From the NCBI RefSeq assembly GCF_019991125.1, contig NZ_JAGENB010000001.1, positions 558,001-622,000 of the forward strand: a stretch of 64,000 bases of DNA, read 5' to 3'. Positions 37,029 through 45,339 of this stretch are shown here, piece after piece (the first letter of the stretch is position 1; every line of letters begins with the position of its first letter). The notes under the pieces are model-generated. The model ran no database searches and was not told the DNA's origin. It worked only from the letters and a program-made list of their open reading frames with translations. The DNA comes from Phyllobacterium calauticae (GTDB lineage: Bacteria > Pseudomonadota > Alphaproteobacteria > Rhizobiales > Rhizobiaceae). The position numbers were made by a program, and so were the translations under genes.

Positions 37029-37430
37029 TTAAGCCGATAGGAGCTTTACCGACACACCACTTGCTCCAACGAGAGTGGCAGCAGTTTTATCGAAAGTGAC
37101 GAATACTTCACCGCCCAATCGCTGCCCTTCGAAGGCGATCACGCCATCGGCAAAGTCACCACCCGCATCGAGCACCGCAAGACCGGCCTCGACGGCAGCT
37201 TTGGTGGAGGCCACATTTTCGCTTTCGGTTAATGCACGCACGGCTCGCGCAATATCGCTTCGATCAAACTTATAGCCTCTGGCGAGCACCCAGCAGAATT
37301 CACACAGGGATGTCGTGCTGACAGCCACCAATTCAACGTCTCTAAGCAGGTTGGCTGCGGTGGCGGACTGGACCGGATCGTCCTGAACAACGGCCCTGAG
37401 GAGAACGTTGGTATCAAGCGTGGCCTTCAT
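37029..37430 (-). CDS. type II toxin VapC-like PIN-domain ribonuclease
   Basis: A 133-aa PIN-domain protein. The four metal-binding acids are Asp6 (LDTNVLL), Glu44 (LCEFCWVL), Asp95 (DFADGVIA) and Asp114 (FVTFDK), all present. The toxin is expected to cleave RNA, usually tRNA or rRNA, when its antitoxin is degraded. The start ATG at 37430 overlaps the antitoxin stop as ATGA. The pair sits downstream of groESL in an accessory stretch; nothing truncates it, so it should be functional. Confidence 0.88.
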   Translation of the reverse strand: MKATLDTNVLLRAVVQDDPVQSATAANLLRDVELVAVSTTSLCEFCWVLARGYKFDRSDIARAVRALTESENVASTKAAVEAGLAVLDAGGDFADGVIAFEGQRLGGEVFVTFDKTAATLVGASGVSVKLLSA

Positions 37431-37681
37431 TTTTTGAGACCAGCCCATCCGTCAGCAATGATCTCATTGATCTCTTCGACGCTGAGCGGTTTTTGATCCG
37501 GGCGGCTTAGAAGTCCGATAAAATCCTCTATCGAACCAGACCGCTTGGCGGCATGAACCTCAACTTTTCCATTAGGCAGAAGCTCTGCCACGATTTTGTC
37601 GCCGGGCTGCACACCCAGATGCTGAAGTACATCTTTTCGAAGAGTAACCTGGCCCTTTGCCGTCACTGTCAGTACGCTCAT
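37427..37681 (-). CDS. AbrB/MazE/SpoVT-type antitoxin
   Basis: An 84-aa swapped-hairpin DNA-binding antitoxin. The N-terminus LTVTAKGQVTLRKDVLQHLGVQPGDKIVAELLPNGKVEV is the classic AbrB fold. The C-terminal tail (GSIEDFIGLLSRPDQKPLSVEEINEIIADGWAGL) should wrap the toxin's PIN groove. AGGTGG lies 7 nt upstream of the ATG at 37681, so that start is chosen over a GTG immediately before. It precedes the VapC toxin in the same operon and an inverted repeat upstream is the probable operator. Confidence 0.88.
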   Translation of the reverse strand: MSVLTVTAKGQVTLRKDVLQHLGVQPGDKIVAELLPNGKVEVHAAKRSGSIEDFIGLLSRPDQKPLSVEEINEIIADGWAGLKK

Positions 37682-37708
37682 CACATCGCCACCTGTTTAA
37701 CCCACAAC

Positions 37709-37734
37709 AAAGTAAGGCATTTTTACCTTACTTT
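37709..37734. promoter_or_regulatory. operator candidate of the AbrB-VapC operon
   Basis: AAAGTAAGG (37709-37717) and CCTTACTTT (37726-37734) are exact inverse arms around an 8-nt AT-rich spacer, 28 bp upstream of the antitoxin ATG. Antitoxin-toxin complexes usually autoregulate at such sites. Confidence 0.6.
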
Positions 37735-37754
37735 CAAGAGTAGTGATGAACGCG

Positions 37755-38162
37755 TTACTCAGCTGCGTGGGCGAATGATGCGGCAATGTCAGCCACGCCG
37801 GTGGCGTTGTCGAACCGTGCCCGCGCATTGGCGATACGTTGCTCGTTTTGAATGGCAAAATCTGCCAGCCCGCGCACCGGCACCAGCAGTTCACGGCCAA
37901 GATCAGTCAACTCGTAATCCACGCGCGGCGGAATGGTCGGATAGACGGTCCGGGTGACGAAGCCGTCACGCTCAAGCCCGCGCAACGTGCTGGTCAGCAT
38001 CTTCTGCGAAATTCCGTTGATGGTTCGTTTCAGCTCGTTAAAGCGCATTGAACCATTGCCCAGATAGTTGATAACCAGCACGGTCCATTTGTCACCGACA
38101 CGGGCCAGAATGTGATTCACCGCCGTACAGGCAGAGGTTACTTGGAAGTGCTTCGGTTTCAA
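37755..38162 (-). CDS. HxlR-type winged-helix transcriptional regulator
   Basis: A 135-aa HxlR protein. The core has VTSACTAVNHILARVGDKWTVLVINYLGNGSMRFNELKRTINGISQKML, with Cys12 as possible redox residue. The start codon is TTG at 38162; no ATG is present before the core, and a near-perfect Shine-Dalgarno sequence AAGGAGG (complement of 38170-38176) lies 7 nt upstream, which decides the start. It is divergent from the NAD(P)H-dependent FMN reductase gene and probably controls it, as in HxlR/oxidoreductase pairs. Confidence 0.9.
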   Translation of the reverse strand: MKPKHFQVTSACTAVNHILARVGDKWTVLVINYLGNGSMRFNELKRTINGISQKMLTSTLRGLERDGFVTRTVYPTIPPRVDYELTDLGRELLVPVRGLADFAIQNEQRIANARARFDNATGVADIAASFAHAAE

Positions 38163-38169
38163 AAAAGTG

Positions 38170-38176
38170 CCTCCTT
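38170..38176 (-). promoter_or_regulatory. strong ribosome-binding site deciding a TTG start
   Basis: The coding strand reads AAGGAGG with a 7-nt spacer to TTG at 38162. This near-perfect match makes the rare TTG start of the HxlR regulator credible. Confidence 0.75.
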
Positions 38177-38210
38177 GCGGGTATTTTCAACAGTCACTTA
38201 TATAGCGCCA

Positions 38211-38225
38211 GTAACCAATAGTTAC
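38211..38225. promoter_or_regulatory. short dyad GTAAC-N5-GTTAC between HxlR and FMN-reductase genes
   Basis: GTAAC (38211-38215) and GTTAC (38221-38225) are inverse 5-bp arms with a 5-nt spacer in the 92-bp divergent region, 48 bp from the HxlR start and 30 bp from the reductase start. It is the best operator candidate there, but the arms are short. Confidence 0.4.
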
Positions 38226-38254
38226 CACAGCAAAAAACCTGAGGAATTCTGAAT

Positions 38255-38815
38255 ATGACGAAACTGAAGATCGGCATCATCGTTGGCAGCACGCGCATTG
38301 GCCGCTTTGCCGAGTTCCCGGCGAAATGGATCGCCGACGTTGCGGGCAAACGCGACGATGTCGAGGTCGAAATCCTTGATCTCATCGACTATCCGATGGC
38401 GTTTTTCGGTGAAGAGCGCGCAACCACGGAACAGAGCGAGACGGCGGAACGCTGGAAGGAGAAGCTGCGTGAATTCGATGCCTATGTCATTACGGTCGCC
38501 GAATACAACCACGCACCAACGGGAGTTCTGAAGAACGCGATCGATCTTGGCGACTTCATCCACAAGCCGGTCGGTTTCGTCGGTTATGGCGGTGTCGGCG
38601 GCGCACGCGCCATCGAGCACCTGCGCGGGATTTTCGTCGAGATGAGTGCAGCCTCGGTCAAGACAGGTATCCACATCTCGTTCCCGGAATATCTGAGCGT
38701 GGTCAAGGGCGAAAAGACGCTTGGCGATTATGCCCATCTGAATGAGGCAGCCACCAACCAGCTCGATCAGCTCGTCTGGTGGGGCAAGGCCCTGAAGGCA
38801 GCGCGCTCCGCATAA
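38255..38815 (+). CDS. NAD(P)H-dependent FMN reductase family protein
   Basis: A 186-aa flavodoxin-fold oxidoreductase. The phosphate-binding loop IIVGSTRIGRFAEFPAKWI (6-24) and the later AYVITVAEYNHAPTGVLKNAIDL, with the family's PxYNxxxxGxLKNAxD pattern (here AEYNHAPTGVLKNAID), are typical of ArsH/ChrR/azoreductase-like reductases acting on quinones or chromate. It is divergent from an HxlR regulator and followed by a terminator at 38821, so it is a single-gene unit. Confidence 0.9.
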   Translation: MTKLKIGIIVGSTRIGRFAEFPAKWIADVAGKRDDVEVEILDLIDYPMAFFGEERATTEQSETAERWKEKLREFDAYVITVAEYNHAPTGVLKNAIDLGDFIHKPVGFVGYGGVGGARAIEHLRGIFVEMSAASVKTGIHISFPEYLSVVKGEKTLGDYAHLNEAATNQLDQLVWWGKALKAARSA

Positions 38816-38820
38816 ATTCC

Positions 38821-38852
38821 AAAGGGCGGCCGTTTCGACGGCCGCCCTTTTT
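38821..38852 (+). terminator. intrinsic terminator after the FMN reductase gene
   Basis: AAAGGGCGGCCG (38821-38832) pairs with CGGCCGCCCTTT (38839-38850) around a 6-nt loop, then two more T residues. It lies 5 bp after the stop. Confidence 0.85.
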
Positions 38853-38886
38853 GCTTGTTCAGCCATCACGAATAGGGAGACCCGCC

Positions 38887-39567
38887 ATGACCAAGAAACT
38901 TACCCTGATCAGCCATCTCCTTTGCCCCTACGTGCAGCGCGCGGCGATTGCACTGGCGGAAAAGGGCGTGCCCTTCGAGAAGATTTACATTGATCTCAAT
39001 GCCAAGCCGGACTGGTTCCTCAAGATATCGCCGCTGGGCAAGGTCCCGCTGCTGAAGGTGGAACAGGACGATGGCTCCGAGGCTGTCCTGTTCGAAAGCA
39101 CGGTCATTGCCGAATATATCGAAGAGACCGAAGGTGAACCGCGCCTGCATCCGGACAATGCCCTCGAGCGTGCCCGCCATCGTGGCTGGATGGAATTCGG
39201 CTCGACCATCCTTTCGGATATCTGGTCACTGGAAACCACAGGGGATGCGGCGCTGTTCAACGACAAGCTTGCGACACTGAAAGCCAAGTTTGCCCGCCTC
39301 GAAGAGGTTCTCGGCGACGGGCCGTTCTTTGCGGGTAAGACATTCAGCCTTGTCGATGCGGTGTTCGCCCCCGTTTTCCGCTATTTCGACACCTTCGACA
39401 CACTCACAGAACATGGCGTGTTTGCCGCTTACCCGAAGGTCCGGGCGTGGCGCCAGGCCCTGTCGGAGCGTCCGAGCGTCAAGGCGGCGGTCACGCCGGA
39501 ATATCCGCAGCTGCTGCGCCAGTTCATGGAGCGCTACGACGCGCACATGCTGAAACTGGCCGCCTGA
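38887..39567 (+). CDS. glutathione S-transferase family protein
   Basis: A 226-aa GST-fold protein. The N-terminal domain has SHLLCPYVQRAAIALAEKGVPFE, with Cys14 and the CPYVQR block shared with omega/beta GSTs and DHAR-like enzymes. Then KVPLLKVE (cis-Pro) and LFESTVIAEYIEE bind glutathione. The C-terminal helices follow. ATG 38887 with GGGAGA upstream was preferred over a longer frame from 38779 that lies inside the preceding gene's 3' end. Probably a detoxification enzyme using glutathione; substrate unknown. Confidence 0.88.
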   Translation: MTKKLTLISHLLCPYVQRAAIALAEKGVPFEKIYIDLNAKPDWFLKISPLGKVPLLKVEQDDGSEAVLFESTVIAEYIEETEGEPRLHPDNALERARHRGWMEFGSTILSDIWSLETTGDAALFNDKLATLKAKFARLEEVLGDGPFFAGKTFSLVDAVFAPVFRYFDTFDTLTEHGVFAAYPKVRAWRQALSERPSVKAAVTPEYPQLLRQFMERYDAHMLKLAA

Positions 39568-39576
39568 ACGGCCTGT

Positions 39577-39933
39577 CTATTTGTCGGACCAGACCGCGAG
39601 TTCATAGCCATCGGGGTCGGCGAAGTGAAAGCGCCGCCCGCCCGGGAAATCAAAAATAGGCTTGACGATTTTCCCGCCGGCGCTTTCGACACGTTTCTGG
39701 GCATCGGCAAGGTCATCGGCGAACAGAATGACCAACGGGCCGCCGGTTCGCACGTCACCGCCGACGGCAAAGCCGCCCGTGAGATTGCCATCGGAAAATT
39801 CGCAATACTCCGGACCGTAATCCTTGAATGTCCAGCCGAACGCCTCGCCATAAAATGCGCGCATGCGGCCGACGTCGCTGACGTTGAATTCGATATAGTC
39901 GATCCGTTTGTCCCTGCCCGATTGAGCCATCAT
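39577..39933 (-). CDS. VOC superfamily (glyoxalase/bleomycin-resistance fold) protein
   Basis: A 118-aa single-domain VOC protein. DYIEFNVSDVGRMRAFYGEAFGWTF and GGRRFHFADPDGYELAVWSDK mark the two beta-alpha-beta halves. Metal ligands are partly visible (Glu in IEFNV, His and Glu at the C-terminal half). It follows the SRPBCC gene on the same strand by 7 bp, so both may be transcribed together. It is a small enzyme or binding protein; no substrate can be assigned. Either of two adjacent ATG codons may be used (39933, 39930). Confidence 0.82.
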   Translation of the reverse strand: MMAQSGRDKRIDYIEFNVSDVGRMRAFYGEAFGWTFKDYGPEYCEFSDGNLTGGFAVGGDVRTGGPLVILFADDLADAQKRVESAGGKIVKPIFDFPGGRRFHFADPDGYELAVWSDK

Positions 39934-39940
39934 CCGTCCT

Positions 39941-40348
39941 TCATATCTGCTGCGTTTCCAAAACGGCTTTCAATGCCGTCAAATCTCGCAAAACCCATGC
40001 GGCGTCTTCCGCAAACTTGCCTTCGCTCATGTCAGGCATGCGGAACAGCGTGAAACTGACCTCGCAGCCATCATTGTTCGGGATCACGCGCAACGGCACA
40101 TAGACCTCCTCGCCGGTCTCCGTCATAACCCAATGATCCAGAACCCCATAGGCATTCAACGGGGCGAAGCGGATGCGCAGCTTCCCGACCGGCCCGTCCG
40201 CAAGCCACTCATCCCCGAGCTTTTGCAAACCGGATGCCAGCCCGGATGCCCATTTCGGCACATTCTCCGGATTGGACGCGAAGTCGTAGACCGCATGCCA
40301 ATCCCGTTCGATGGAAACCTGTAGAGTTCGCGAGTCACGCGTCACCAC
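39941..40348 (-). CDS. SRPBCC-fold (START/Bet v1-like) protein
   Basis: A 135-aa protein of the START/Bet v1 fold. SIERDWHAVYDFASNPENVPKWASGL and the end GKFAEDAAWVLRDLTALKAVLE, the C-terminal long helix, are typical. It is cytosolic, with no signal. The start is GTG at 40348: a strong GGGGAGG lies 7 nt upstream, and a second GTG follows directly. It is probably co-transcribed with the VOC gene; both are small ligand-binding folds. Function unknown. Confidence 0.8.
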   Translation of the reverse strand: MVTRDSRTLQVSIERDWHAVYDFASNPENVPKWASGLASGLQKLGDEWLADGPVGKLRIRFAPLNAYGVLDHWVMTETGEEVYVPLRVIPNNDGCEVSFTLFRMPDMSEGKFAEDAAWVLRDLTALKAVLETQQI

Positions 40349-40417
40349 GGCCTGTCCTCCCCATTTGCATGTTACCTATCGCTTATCGCACCGGCCTGTC
40401 TTGAACAAAACGGCCAA

Positions 40418-41194
40418 TCAGGCCGCCATCTGCTGCACGACATCGCCGGGCGATATGCCCGCCAGCGCTTTTACCTCCCGGCTCAAATGCGCCTGATCGG
40501 CATAATCCGCCTCAAATGCCAGCATGCCAAGGCTGCTTTCCGGCGTGCACTGTGCCAAACGGAGGAAATGCTGGAAGCGCAGGATGCGTTCGAGTGTTTT
40601 CGGACCATAACCGAAATGCGTCCGGCAGTGCCGCCGCAACGTGCGTTCGCTCATATCGAGAAGCCTTGCGAGCCGGGATACGTGCGAACCCTCACCCACC
40701 CGGCCGAGCGCCGAAAAGGTACGGGCCATGACCGCATCAGGCCGGTCCATCGAACCCGCCATTGCGGCAATAGCCGATTCCAGCCGTTGCATTGCCTCTG
40801 TCTCCGATTGCGCCGGGCTCAGCGTGTCCACAAGCGCCTCGGCTTTTGCACCCCACAATTCGCCGAGATCAACGCGCAATCCCACGAGTTCGGACATGGG
40901 CAGGCCGAGCCATTTTGCGGCAGCGCCCGGCGCGAAGCGCATGCCGACAACGCTCGTAATACCCGGATCAACCACATGGGGTGCGATATCGGGACCGGCC
41001 ACGCTCAAACGGCCTTGCGACCACAGAATATCGACGCAACCATCGGGGACAACGGTCACCGGCTTTCCCCAGGCAAGCGGGCTTACATGGCTCCAGACAC
41101 AGAGAAAATGCGGCCTCAGCGCTGCCTGGGGCGCCGACTCACGATACTGTCCCGAGCAATTGGCAAGAACAGGCGTCTCCTGGGGTGAATTCAT
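40418..41194 (-). CDS. AraC family transcriptional regulator
   Basis: A 258-aa regulator. The N-terminal sensor domain (about 1-150) includes FLCVWSHVSPLAWGKPVTVVPDGCVDILWS, a DUF6597-like pattern, and GMRFAPGAAAKWLGLPMSEL. The C-terminal AraC DNA-binding domain has HVSRLARLLDMSERTLRRHCRTHFGYGPKTLERILRFQHFL and FEADYADQAHLSREVKALAGISPGD. The ATG at 41194 has AAGG 6 nt upstream. It is divergent from fumC, but fumC is a housekeeping gene and the target is uncertain. Confidence 0.88.
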   Translation of the reverse strand: MNSPQETPVLANCSGQYRESAPQAALRPHFLCVWSHVSPLAWGKPVTVVPDGCVDILWSQGRLSVAGPDIAPHVVDPGITSVVGMRFAPGAAAKWLGLPMSELVGLRVDLGELWGAKAEALVDTLSPAQSETEAMQRLESAIAAMAGSMDRPDAVMARTFSALGRVGEGSHVSRLARLLDMSERTLRRHCRTHFGYGPKTLERILRFQHFLRLAQCTPESSLGMLAFEADYADQAHLSREVKALAGISPGDVVQQMAA

Positions 41195-41353
41195 GGGTAA
41201 CCTTGCCGAAATTTTCATTTGCGCAGAACGCCGTATAATCGATTTTATCCCATTGCCGAACGATTTCCAGAACAACATTCTCCTGGCAAACCTTGCCTCG
41301 CGCGGAGGTTAGCAGTAGTTCTTCCGGCAACTTCCAACAGGATAGAAAGCACG

Positions 41354-42745
41354 ATGAGCAATACCCGCACCGAAACAGATACGTTTGGTCCCATCGAAGT
41401 CGCCGCGGACAAATACTGGGGCGCGCAAACCGAGCGCTCGCTGCATAATTTCAAGATCGGCGGCGAAAGAATGCCGATCCCGCTCGTCCGCGCCCTTGGC
41501 ATCGTCAAGCGTGCTGCCGCAGAGACCAACATGGCGCTCGGCAAGCTTGATGAAGTCACCGGCCGCGCCATCACCGTTGCGGCGGAAGAAGTCATCGAAG
41601 GCAAGCTGGACGATCATTTTCCGCTCGTCGTCTGGCAGACCGGTTCCGGCACCCAGTCGAACATGAACGCCAATGAAGTCATCTCCAACCGCGCCATCGA
41701 GATGCTCGGCGGAGAAAAGGGCTCGAAGAAGCCGGTTCATCCCAACGATCACGTCAACATGAGCCAGTCGTCGAACGATACGTTCCCGACCGCCATCCAT
41801 ATCGCCACCGCCGTCGAGGCGACCAAGCGGCTCTATCCTGCCCTTGACCATCTGACCGCGGCGCTCGCGAAGAAGGAAAAGGCCTTTGCCGACATCATCA
41901 AGATCGGCCGCACGCACACGCAGGATGCGACACCAGTCACGCTCGGCCAGGAATTCTCCGGCTATCGCGCCGCTTTGGAATATGCCCGCAAGCGCATCGA
42001 ACAGAGCCTTGCCGATGTGTTCCTGCTGGCGCAGGGCGGCACAGCCGTCGGCACCGGCCTCAATGCACCGGTTGGTTTCGATACGGGCTTTGCCGAAGCG
42101 GTGTCGGATATCACCGGTCTCAGCTTTAGGACGGCACCGAACAAGTTCGAAGCGCTTGCCAGCCACGGCGCGCTCGCCAACTTCCACGGCAGCCTGAACG
42201 CGCTTGCCACCGATCTCTTCAAGATCGCCAACGACATCCGCTTTTTGGGTTCAGGCCCGCGTTCTGGCCTCGGTGAACTGAAGCTGCCGGAAAACGAACC
42301 GGGCTCGTCGATCATGCCGGGCAAGGTCAACCCGACCCAGGCGGAAGCGCTGACGATGGTTGCAGCACAGGTGTTTGGCAACCAGACGACTGTGACGGTT
42401 GCAGCCAGCCAGGGCCATTTCGAGCTCAACGTGTTCAAGCCGGTCATTGCCCTCAACGTCCTGCAGTCGATCCGCCTGCTTGCCGATTCGATGGTGTCCT
42501 TCGCCGACAATTGCGTCGAGGGCATCGAAGCGGACGAAGTGCGCATCAAGGACCTGCTTGAGCGTTCCCTGATGCTGGTCACGGCGCTTGCGCCCGCCAT
42601 CGGCTACGACAATGCAGCCAAAATCGCCAAGACCGCCCACAAGAATGGCACGACCTTGCGCGAGGAAGCACTGGCCAGCGGCCACGTTTCGGCCGAGGAT
42701 TATGACCGTCTCGTTCGCCCGGAACGCATGATCGCACCGGAATGA
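41354..42745 (+). CDS. fumC: class II fumarate hydratase (fumarase C)
   Basis: The TCA-cycle enzyme that hydrates fumarate to malate without an iron-sulfur cluster. The 463-aa protein begins [29 protein letters not shown]. The fumarase/aspartase signature [13 protein letters not shown] is present, with [17 protein letters not shown] and [12 protein letters not shown] as substrate-binding blocks. The ATG at 41354 is chosen by homology; a longer upstream frame carries no similarity. Length is normal. Confidence 0.97.
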   Translation: MSNTRTETDTFGPIEVAADKYWGAQTERSLHNFKIGGERMPIPLVRALGIVKRAAAETNMALGKLDEVTGRAITVAAEEVIEGKLDDHFPLVVWQTGSGTQSNMNANEVISNRAIEMLGGEKGSKKPVHPNDHVNMSQSSNDTFPTAIHIATAVEATKRLYPALDHLTAALAKKEKAFADIIKIGRTHTQDATPVTLGQEFSGYRAALEYARKRIEQSLADVFLLAQGGTAVGTGLNAPVGFDTGFAEAVSDITGLSFRTAPNKFEALASHGALANFHGSLNALATDLFKIANDIRFLGSGPRSGLGELKLPENEPGSSIMPGKVNPTQAEALTMVAAQVFGNQTTVTVAASQGHFELNVFKPVIALNVLQSIRLLADSMVSFADNCVEGIEADEVRIKDLLERSLMLVTALAPAIGYDNAAKIAKTAHKNGTTLREEALASGHVSAEDYDRLVRPERMIAPE

Positions 42746-42853
42746 GAAGAGAAAATCATTTCATTGTGAACAATGCGTCGAGAAAATAGTGGCTTTGTTT
42801 GACAATCGAATTTAGGTATTCGATTGTCACGACAAACTCTGGAGAACGATCCC

Positions 42854-43261
42854 ATGTCAGACAACGCACTTGCCAACTCAACAACGTCCAGCAATGCCAT
42901 CGTCACGCTGATCAGCCGCATTCTGCTGACTCTTTTGTTCATCCCGGCGGGATATGGCAAGCTGACCAACCTGGCCGGTACGGCTGAATATTTTGCAGCC
43001 AAGAGCCTGCCGCTGCCAACCGTAACAGCTGCTATCGTCGGTCTCGTCGAACTCGTGGGCGGCCTTGCCGTTCTCTTCGGCTTCCAGACGCGCTACGCAG
43101 CCATTCTTCTCGGCCTCTTTACACTCGGCGCCGCCTATGTCGGTCACTGGGCACCCTTCGAAAGCATCCAGTTCTTCAAGAACCTTGCAATCGCCGGCGG
43201 TTTCTTCGTTCTGGCCCAGCATGGTGCAGGCACGCTTTCGGTCGATGCCAAGCTTCGCTGA
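42854..43261 (+). CDS. DoxX family membrane protein
   Basis: A 135-aa membrane protein with four hydrophobic spans. IVTLISRILLTLLFIPAGYGKLTN begins the DoxX fold, with AAIVGLVELVGGLAVLFGF and ILLGLFTLGAAYVGHW following and a last span ending FVLAQHGAG. DoxX proteins are linked to thiol and oxidative-stress resistance; in mycobacteria DoxX works with superoxide dismutase. The ATG at 42854 has GGAGAA 9 nt upstream. It ends in a strong terminator shared with the converging msrA gene. Confidence 0.85.
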   Translation: MSDNALANSTTSSNAIVTLISRILLTLLFIPAGYGKLTNLAGTAEYFAAKSLPLPTVTAAIVGLVELVGGLAVLFGFQTRYAAILLGLFTLGAAYVGHWAPFESIQFFKNLAIAGGFFVLAQHGAGTLSVDAKLR

Positions 43262-43281
43262 AATCGATCCATGTTACATAG

Positions 43282-43307
43282 AAAAGGCCGCTTAACGCGG
43301 CCTTTTT
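43282..43307. terminator. bidirectional intrinsic terminator between doxX and msrA
   Basis: AAAAGGCCGC (43282-43291) pairs with GCGGCCTTTT (43297-43306) around TTAAC, then one more T. It serves the plus-strand DoxX gene (stop 43261) and, with the A run on the other side acting as T run, the minus-strand msrA gene ending at 43325. Confidence 0.85.
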
Positions 43308-43324
43308 ATTGTCCCGGTTTCCCG

Positions 43325-44011
43325 TCAGTTTGACGCTTTCGCCTCGCTGACCAGAACGGGTTTGTCCCGGTAGTCCTGCGGGAAGAGTTTGCTGAGCCCC
43401 TCGATCTTCGGCAGATCATAATAGGCGATATAGGGCTGCGAAGGATGCAGCGTCGCGTAATCCTGATGATAGCCCTCCGCGGGATAGAATTTGTCCAGCG
43501 CGGAAATCTTGGTGACGATCGGTCCCGAATAGGCCTTTGCCTTGTCCAATTGGGCGATATAGGCGCTGGCAATCTTCGCCTGATCCTCATTCGTGGTGAA
43601 AATCGCCGAGCGATACTGCGTTCCCGAATCCGGGCCCTGCCGGTTCAACTCTGTCGGATTGTGCACTACGGAGAAATAGACCTGCAGGATCTTGCCGAGG
43701 CTGACCACCTTGGGATCGAACGTCACCTCGACGGATTCCGCATGGCCTGTGTTGCCGGAACTGACAATCTCGTAGCTCGCGGTTTCCTTCTTGCCGCCGG
43801 AATAACCGGACACGGCATTGGTGACACCCTTCAGGTGCTGGTAGACACCCTGCACGCCCCAGAAGCAGCCGCCGGCGAGAACGATCGTTTCCGTCTTTGC
43901 GGTTGCCGTCTGGTCCATGGCGGGTGGCGGAACCATGGTGATGCTTTCGGCAAAGGCAGTGACCGGCGTGAAGATGAGGCAGGAAGCGAGCAGAATTTGA
44001 CGCAATTTCAT
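43325..44011 (-). CDS. msrA: peptide methionine (S)-S-oxide reductase MsrA, exported
   Basis: Reduces S-methionine sulfoxide in proteins. The 228-aa protein begins with a signal peptide MKLRQILLASCLIFTPVTAFA (cleavage near 21) and has the catalytic GGCFWG with Cys49, plus YHQDY near the C-terminus. It is thus periplasmic, unlike the cytosolic MsrA of many bacteria. AAGGA lies 8 nt upstream of the ATG at 44011. It follows the msrB gene by 22 bp on the same strand and works with it. Confidence 0.93.
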   Translation of the reverse strand: MKLRQILLASCLIFTPVTAFAESITMVPPPAMDQTATAKTETIVLAGGCFWGVQGVYQHLKGVTNAVSGYSGGKKETASYEIVSSGNTGHAESVEVTFDPKVVSLGKILQVYFSVVHNPTELNRQGPDSGTQYRSAIFTTNEDQAKIASAYIAQLDKAKAYSGPIVTKISALDKFYPAEGYHQDYATLHPSQPYIAYYDLPKIEGLSKLFPQDYRDKPVLVSEAKASN

Positions 44012-44033
44012 ATCGATAATCCTTTCCCGGATA

Positions 44034-44528
44034 TCAGGCGGCGGCTGGTTTGAAGGTAAGGGCAACGCCGTTCATGCAATAGCGCAGACCGGTCGGCTGC
44101 GGCCCGTCGTCAAAGACATGGCCCAGATGGCCGCCGCAGCGGTGGCAGTTGACGGCGGTGCGTGTCATGCCGAAGGAACTGTCCGATACTTCCGTCACGG
44201 CACCCTTGATCGGCGCCCAGAAACTCGGCCAGCCGGTGCCGCTGTCAAATTTGGTGTCGGAATCGAAGAGCGCCAGATCACACCCGGCACAGGCAAATGT
44301 CCCCTTGCGCTTTTCATGGTTGAGCGGGCTGGTGAACGGGCGCTCCGTGCCTTCCTTGCGCAGCACATCATATTGGTCTGAGGTGAGCAGCTTCTTCCAT
44401 TCGGCATCCGTATGCTCGACTTCAAAAGTACCGGCTGCATAGGCTTTGGGTTGGGAGGAAAAGCGCGCGGCAATCAGCGCTCCAAGTCCCAGAACAGCTC
44501 CGCCAAAAAGCGATCGGCGTGTCATCAT
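44034..44528 (-). CDS. msrB: peptide methionine (R)-S-oxide reductase MsrB, TAT-exported
   Basis: Reduces R-methionine sulfoxide. The 164-aa protein starts MMTRRSLFGGAVLGLGALIA, a twin-arginine signal, so it is folded before export. Zinc ligands are Cys80, Cys83, Cys128 and Cys131 (CAGC, CHRC) and catalytic Cys151 is in RYCMNG. With the Sec-type exported MsrA it should repair oxidised periplasmic proteins with either stereoisomer. GGGAGA lies 8 nt upstream of the first ATG. Confidence 0.94.
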   Translation of the reverse strand: MMTRRSLFGGAVLGLGALIAARFSSQPKAYAAGTFEVEHTDAEWKKLLTSDQYDVLRKEGTERPFTSPLNHEKRKGTFACAGCDLALFDSDTKFDSGTGWPSFWAPIKGAVTEVSDSSFGMTRTAVNCHRCGGHLGHVFDDGPQPTGLRYCMNGVALTFKPAAA

Positions 44529-44640
44529 GACAAAGTCTCCCTGAACAGGATGACCGAAACATATCAGTCATCTCGTTGGGAAATACGTATGAGCGGCCGT
44601 AAAAGTTACAAAGCCACGTGATATCACGGATAGTTGATGC

Positions 44641-45339
44641 TTAGCCGCGCGCTATCGCGGCCTGTATCCGTTGCGCCAGAGCCGCAACCGCCGTCGGATC
44701 GGCACTGCGGCGCGAGGAAACGAGGCACGCCTCGGATTTGAGGATGATGCCGTCTTCCAGAACCTTCAGGTGATTGGCCTGCAGGGTCGAGCCCGTCGAG
44801 GTGATATCGACGATGATATCGGCGGATCCTGATGCCGGAGCGCCCTCGGTGGCGCCAAGGCTTTCAACGATGCGGTAGACCTGGATACCGTGCATCTGCG
44901 AGAAAAACTGCTGGGTCAGGCGCCAGTATTTGGTGGCGATCCGCAAACGCCGGCCGTGACGCTGGCGGTACTCGGCAGCCACGTCGTCAAGGTCAGCCAT
45001 CGTTGACACGTCGTACCAGACTTCGGGCACGGCCACGACCACATCCGCATGGCCGAAGCCAAGCCGCGCTTCGATCTGCACGCGCTCGTCGGCTGCCGAC
45101 AGGCTCTCACGGATCAGGTCCTCGCCGGTTACCCCGAGATCAACGCTGCCATAGCCAAGCTCGCGGGCGATTTCCGAGGCCGACAGAAACAGGATGTCGA
45201 TCCTGCTGTCACCCTCGACCTGCGCGCGATAGTTGCGCTGGTCCTTGGGCAGGATGACTTTCAGCCCGGCTTTTTCAAGGACCTCAAGGGCCTGTTCCTT
45301 GAGGCGGCCCTTGGAGGGAAGCGCAAGGGTAATGGTCAT
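44641..45339 (-). CDS. hisG: ATP phosphoribosyltransferase HisG, short form
   Basis: First enzyme of histidine synthesis, joining ATP and PRPP. At 232 aa it is the short form, lacking the C-terminal regulatory domain, and so needs HisZ. The PRPP-binding block is [22 protein letters not shown]. The ATG overlaps the hisZ stop as ATGA, keeping the two proteins stoichiometric. It ends the hisS-hisZ-hisG operon. Confidence 0.96.
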   Translation of the reverse strand: MTITLALPSKGRLKEQALEVLEKAGLKVILPKDQRNYRAQVEGDSRIDILFLSASEIARELGYGSVDLGVTGEDLIRESLSAADERVQIEARLGFGHADVVVAVPEVWYDVSTMADLDDVAAEYRQRHGRRLRIATKYWRLTQQFFSQMHGIQVYRIVESLGATEGAPASGSADIIVDITSTGSTLQANHLKVLEDGIILKSEACLVSSRRSADPTAVAALAQRIQAAIARG

